Shown here: positions 60,088 through 64,000 of the stretch, piece after piece
Numbering within the stretch: position 1 is the stretch's first letter
Layout: every line of letters starts with the position of its first letter
Made by a program: the position numbers and the translations under genes
The notes under the pieces: model-generated
Database searches by the model: none
The model's input: the letters and a program-made list of their open reading frames with translations, nothing else
What the model was told of the DNA's origin: nothing
Assembly (NCBI RefSeq): GCF_016802725.1
Contig: NC_052678.1
Coordinates: 5,734,501-5,798,500 of the forward strand
Direction: 5' to 3'
Source: Solenopsis invicta
Lineage: Eukaryota; Arthropoda; Insecta; Hymenoptera; Formicidae
DNA: 64,000 nt

Positions 60088-61812
60088 GAAAACTTTACGT
60101 TGTTGAATATTGTTGTAATAATATAGCATTCATGATTTTTATGCTTACTGGGCACTATATGCAACACAGAGAGAAGAAAAATAAATGACATAAACAGAAA
60201 AGATTAAACAATCGGAGATAAATTAGAAATTTCTGTGAAATTTCAAATATACATGTAAAATGATTGATTAAATTTTCTTTGCACTAATTAATACTGACTT
60301 TTTAGTAGATATAGAGCTGATAATTTAAAATACTATTCAATTCAAATTAATTGAACTGAAAAACTATTATTATATTAATTAATTATTAGACTTTGCTCAA
60401 TACACTTATAAATATCGTCTTAGGAGATAATTTTGAGAGGAACTTAAAAAATAAAAAGACAACTGAGCGTAATTCGCCGTGCTTCAAAACATCGTCGCCT
60501 GCACCTGGCAGTCCCCTTTGTCTCGTTCTCTGCTCCCATTCTTCATTTCACTTCCGGTGTGTCTGCTAATAGTTCAAATTAACCCAGATCCGACCCTCTA
60601 GTCTAGAGCTAACACGGAGCTATTCAACGCCAAAATAAACGACAATAATTTGGTTAAACGTCGTGGCATGTTTACAAGAAATAGAAACATAATGAAGAAC
60701 CGAATGTTATGTCTTTATTTATACGACGCTATAATTAGCTGATCGCGCCTCTTTGTAATTCATTGAAATTTAGTCTCAATATTTGCTCGGGATTGGCTCT
60801 CCACATAATTCCCTTTTTTTTCCTAATGTCAATACGTTCGCAAACCAGAAAAAATCTTCTGCCATCTCGCATCTTTGTCCGTTCGTTGTAAAAAATGGCT
60901 TCCACAGCAGAATGACTCACTCGTTTAAACAATAATTTTCCATTAACAGTTTCCACGCATCGTTTCGTGCACATTGTAGGATCTATAGAGTTTCTCAATT
61001 GGGAATACACTCAATGTGATAATTACGTACGTACGTGGAGAAATGATCGAAAAGTATGAAAATGTATTTAACTTGAAATGTTTTTCAGGTTTCTTTTTGT
61101 AACCAATCAGCACTAAAACTCATGGATAATATTGTTACCTGGTTGCAACGACAGATAATTTTAATTAAAACGGTTCAGAATGTAATATTGTACTTCTTTT
61201 TGTGCCCAAGGAAATATTAATCAAATCAGTTAATTAAATAAAATGGTTCTGCTTTTCAAAGTATTTTTCTCAATAAATGAGAGTACAAGCATTCTCTTTA
61301 TACAACTCAATTCTCGGAAATTTAATATGAAACAGGAAGTACCTACGCGCTATAAATATTGAATCATGAAAATATGACTTCTAAAATATCCATAATTTTG
61401 TATTATTATTTATATCGAAATTTATTCATTCACTTGTTGATTCATTAACCTTCTGTATTAATTATATCGGTAGTAATTCGTACTTAAATCGATAATTACA
61501 TTTAAGTCCTTTTAGCTTATGATAGTACAAACACAATAAATAAAGCAAACATAATAAATAAAACGTTAGTAATAATTTAGAAAACAAATCAAAGAATGAG
61601 TAAATAGTAGTAGAAAGAAGTAGTAAGAAGTAAAGAATAAAACTAAAAAACGAGAAGCAAATTTGCAACGAATATATCGGATTGAAGATTGAGATTTTTG
61701 CAAGCATTGTTTTTATGAAACGTAGCTATATAATGATTATCTGATGTTTTAAAAAAAATTCAGATTTTTTAAGTGAAAAAAATGCAGTCCTATATTATAT
61801 CAATTTATTTCT
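60088..61812. other. non-coding AT-rich stretch
   Basis: No gene is recognised. A GC-richer patch at 60470-60700 and a 91-codon minus-strand frame (60735-61010) carry no recognisable features. Confidence 0.6.
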
Positions 61813-61839
61813 GGTATTACCGAGGGGAAATTCACAGCC

Positions 61840-61913
61840 GGCATTGGTGTACAAAATTTCGGCAGTGGACTGCCGAAAAAAGTAAGCAGTGACCTATAAT
61901 ATTGACGGCATTG
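61840..61913 (+). repeat. left subterminal GGCATTG/GGCAGTG motifs
   Basis: GGCATTG at 61840 and 61907 and GGCAGTG at 61861. The run GGCATTGGTGTACAAAATTT at 61840 is repeated at 62904 near the right end in the same orientation. Repeated subterminal motifs are typical transposase-binding sites. Confidence 0.6.
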
Positions 61914-62231
61914 TCGTCAGTGGTTGGGGAGTGGTGAGCTCACTTCAGAGTCGGTTTTTCGATCACGTGGTTGAGCACAAAAATCTGGTCTTGCATATTT
62001 CGAAAGCACATAAATAGGAGAATATTTTAAGCCTATAATCAGTTTCAGAATTGCTTTCTTTCTGGTACTTTACTCTTGTACCGTTAATGTGTATTCGTAC
62101 TTTCGGGACGATTTTCTGGTCGAAGAGATTGAGTACGAACATTTATTTATATATCGTTGGAAAGCACATAAAAAGCACTTAATTCTAGTGTATTTATTTT
62201 TTTATTTTATTAATTATTTATATGAGTTGGT

Positions 62232-62263
62232 GCTGGCTTAACGTTAAGCTGGCTTAACGTTAA
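62232..62263 (+). repeat. 16-bp perfect tandem repeat, two copies
   Basis: GCTGGCTTAACGTTAA occurs twice back to back, inside the transposon. Each copy includes the palindrome TTAACGTTAA. Confidence 0.95.
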
Positions 62264-62411
62264 CCCCCACCTTCAATCTCATTTTCCTACTAAACCGCTC
62301 GAGCACAAAAATTTCAAATAGGGTACATAATTAGCACATAAAAAGCACTTAATTTTGGCATAAGTGGCGTTTCGATTTTTTGTGGTGGGGGTGCTAACTT
62401 AACAGACATTG

Positions 62412-62661
62412 TTATTTTTAGTATTCTATTGTTTGAAGTTAGGTATACCTATGCATAAGACATCACATAATAATGTGCAATTACAGTAAAATGTATAGAA
62501 TTTTTAAAGAAGAATGTTTAAAATTTATTTTGATTACAAACAAATACAATATCAAGGTCATTATTTTGATTATTTTTATTATTATTTTTAGTGTTCCATT
62601 GTTTGAAGTTATATGCATAAGACAGCACATAATAATGTGCAATTACATTAAAATGTATAGA
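62412..62661 (+). repeat. ~85-bp direct repeat, 170-bp period
   Basis: Copies at 62412-62500 and 62582-62661 share TTATTTTTAGT, TTGTTTGAAGTTA, ATGCATAAGACA and CACATAATAATGTGCAATTA in order. The palindrome CACATAATAATGTG is in both. The duplication lies wholly inside the transposon. Confidence 0.85.
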
Positions 62662-62742
62662 TACAGTTCGTAAATAAAATTTTTGGAAGTTTTTTGTATA
62701 ATTGTGTAGAATACTTCGGGAAAGCTTTAGAATTCTTGTGCA

Positions 62743-62910
62743 GGCATTGGCGTATGATAATGGGCACGCGGTAGTGTTCATAATTGCATGGCATTGCCTT
62801 AATTTTAATATAGGATTGACGGCATTGTAGGCATTGACTAACAATAAGCATTCTCGGCAGTGTACAAAAATGTCGGCAGTGTTTTACAGCAATGCCAAAA
62901 ATCGGCATTG
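62743..62910 (+). repeat. right subterminal GGCATTG/GGCAGTG motifs
   Basis: GGCATTG at 62743, 62790, 62821, 62830 and 62904; GGCAGTG at 62856 and 62875; one inverted CAATGCC at 62890. None occurs in the central 800 bp of the element, so the motif is confined to the ends. Confidence 0.6.
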
Positions 62911-62952
62911 GTGTACAAAATTTTGGGTTGTGAATTCCCCCTCGGGTATTAC

Positions 62953-64000
62953 ATATTATTGTAAGTTATTTATTACAAGCATCATTAGCTTATCATAGTC
63001 GGACATATTTTTTTTCTTTAGATTCTCTATTGATAATCCTTCGATTACATAACCATTTGTGTATATCACGGAATACATAAATGAAATTTGTATGATAAAT
63101 TCATTATCTTTGAGTCTGATTGCGAGAACGCATTACGAGTCCATTATGCATCCGCAACGCGTCTGCACCTGAGTGAAGTGCGTTAAATATTCAGCGAAGT
63201 TAATGGCAAAATTTAAATCGCTCGAAGCTTTTTACAGAAGGAGCGCAAATGGGAAATAAAAGATACGTGAATTTCGCCTCGTGACAGCGTACGTCGGACA
63301 TAATGGTATAATTATTTTGCACGAGCGTGGACGAAATTGTTCGTGAAAAATTTCACGAGGAGTCGCGACAAGCGATAAATTTTGTAACATGATGGATCGC
63401 AACAATTTGTGCTGAGAGAATATCGCCCCGTGCAATTTTTAGTTGCCCGATAAAGCCGATCGCGCGATGATAAAGTCCAATACAATTATCAAATGGAATT
63501 ATGCGATGTGACGAATTGGATTAATAACCGACAATTTATTTGAAAGATTTATAATTTGTGGAATATGTTCGTAATTTAATATTCGATTGTAAGCAGAATC
63601 AATATAATAAATTATGCTTATTATAAAAGAAAATCGATAACAGTTTATGGGCTGCTCGTACTTAAATAAAACCAGAAGCTTTCGATATTGATTTAAAGCT
63701 GAAATTAATAAATACATTTCATGACAAGATTTAGTGAATTATAAAATATGTTAATAATTGAGGAAGTAATAAACGGTTTGACGAATCGATTTCAAAATCT
63801 ACTTATATGTTTGACATAAATTACAATTATTTATAATTTTGAAAGAAGATATCAATGTCATTTTGCAGTCTCGAAATAAGCGGAAGATGTTACGGAAAAT
63901 TTAAATAAACTTATGTCTTTTTATATCGGATTACTTCTTAAATAATTCGATTTGTTAATCTTTTATTACTTCTTCAACCATCAACATAATTTATAACTCA
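62953..64000. other. non-coding AT-rich stretch
   Basis: No gene, repeat or regulatory motif that I can support. Confidence 0.6.

Larger units (their letters stand above)
61813..62952. mobile_element. 1,124-bp non-autonomous DNA transposon with 8-bp target duplication
   Basis: The element proper is 61821-62944. The left end CGAGGGGAAATTCACA and right end (inward) CGAGGGGGAATTCACA match at 15 of 16 positions. GGTATTAC is present exactly at 61813-61820 and 62945-62952, an 8-bp target-site duplication. The interior is AT-rich without a transposase. Both subterminal regions hold many copies of GGCATTG/GGCAGTG. An 8-bp duplication is used by hAT, P, MULE and Merlin superfamilies; the terminal bases do not clearly fit the canonical start of any of them, so I leave the superfamily open. 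Confidence 0.85.

Noticed and set aside
1..64000. CRISPR arrays, bacterial operons, riboswitches, phage modules
   Set aside because: No regularly spaced direct repeats with unique spacers, no gene-dense strands and no ribosome-binding sites; the sequence is eukaryotic in character.

Overview
The window looks like non-coding DNA from an animal nuclear genome. It is AT-rich, yet CpG is common, gene density is very low, there are many CT/GA and CGT microsatellites, and short inverted-repeat DNA transposons are scattered through it. This combination suits an insect, most likely a hymenopteran such as an ant; that placement is inferred from composition and style only. I recognise no conserved protein, tRNA, rRNA, known microRNA, CRISPR array or bacterial-type operon.

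Layout. Positions 1-32,400 are mostly unannotatable AT-rich sequence with GC/CpG-richer patches near 6.5-7.6 kb, 21.4-21.8 kb and 28.5-29.0 kb. They also hold a 26-bp perfect palindrome (3,688), a possible recursive splice point (11,082), a hairpin (23,305) and a 241-bp TA-flanked MITE (24,417-24,657). At 32.4-33.1 kb there is the most protein-like small reading frame, followed by a polyadenylation signal. Positions 34.6-44.3 kb hold a possible short 5' exon with a donor (34,623-34,674), a CpG-rich block (38.4-41.6 kb) with three CACGTG boxes at exact 35-bp spacing, an unrecognised 130-codon ORF (43,256), and the best splice-type signal of the window: branch point, pyrimidine tract and AG|GTGAGT at 43,974/43,975, followed by a long CGT/GTC array. 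Positions 44.3-56.2 kb are again featureless apart from weak signals.

Positions 56.8-63 kb form a nest of mobile DNA. It contains a second TA-flanked MITE (56,828-57,069), a complex 2.1-kb foldback element built of tandem ~410-bp units inside long inverted arms (57,113-59,256), a piggyBac-like solo end (59,812-59,847), a tandem duplication (59,851-60,087), and a 1,124-bp non-autonomous DNA transposon with 16-bp terminal inverted repeats and a perfect 8-bp target-site duplication (61,821-62,944).

How it fits together. The two juxtaposed 3'/5' splice motifs and the possible donor at 34,669 all lie on the + strand. The simplest reading is that much of the window is long intron of a + strand gene whose main exons lie outside, with transposons accumulated in its distal part. 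This is an inference. No protein-based new system was found; the strongest candidates for something undescribed are the foldback element and the 8-bp-TSD element.
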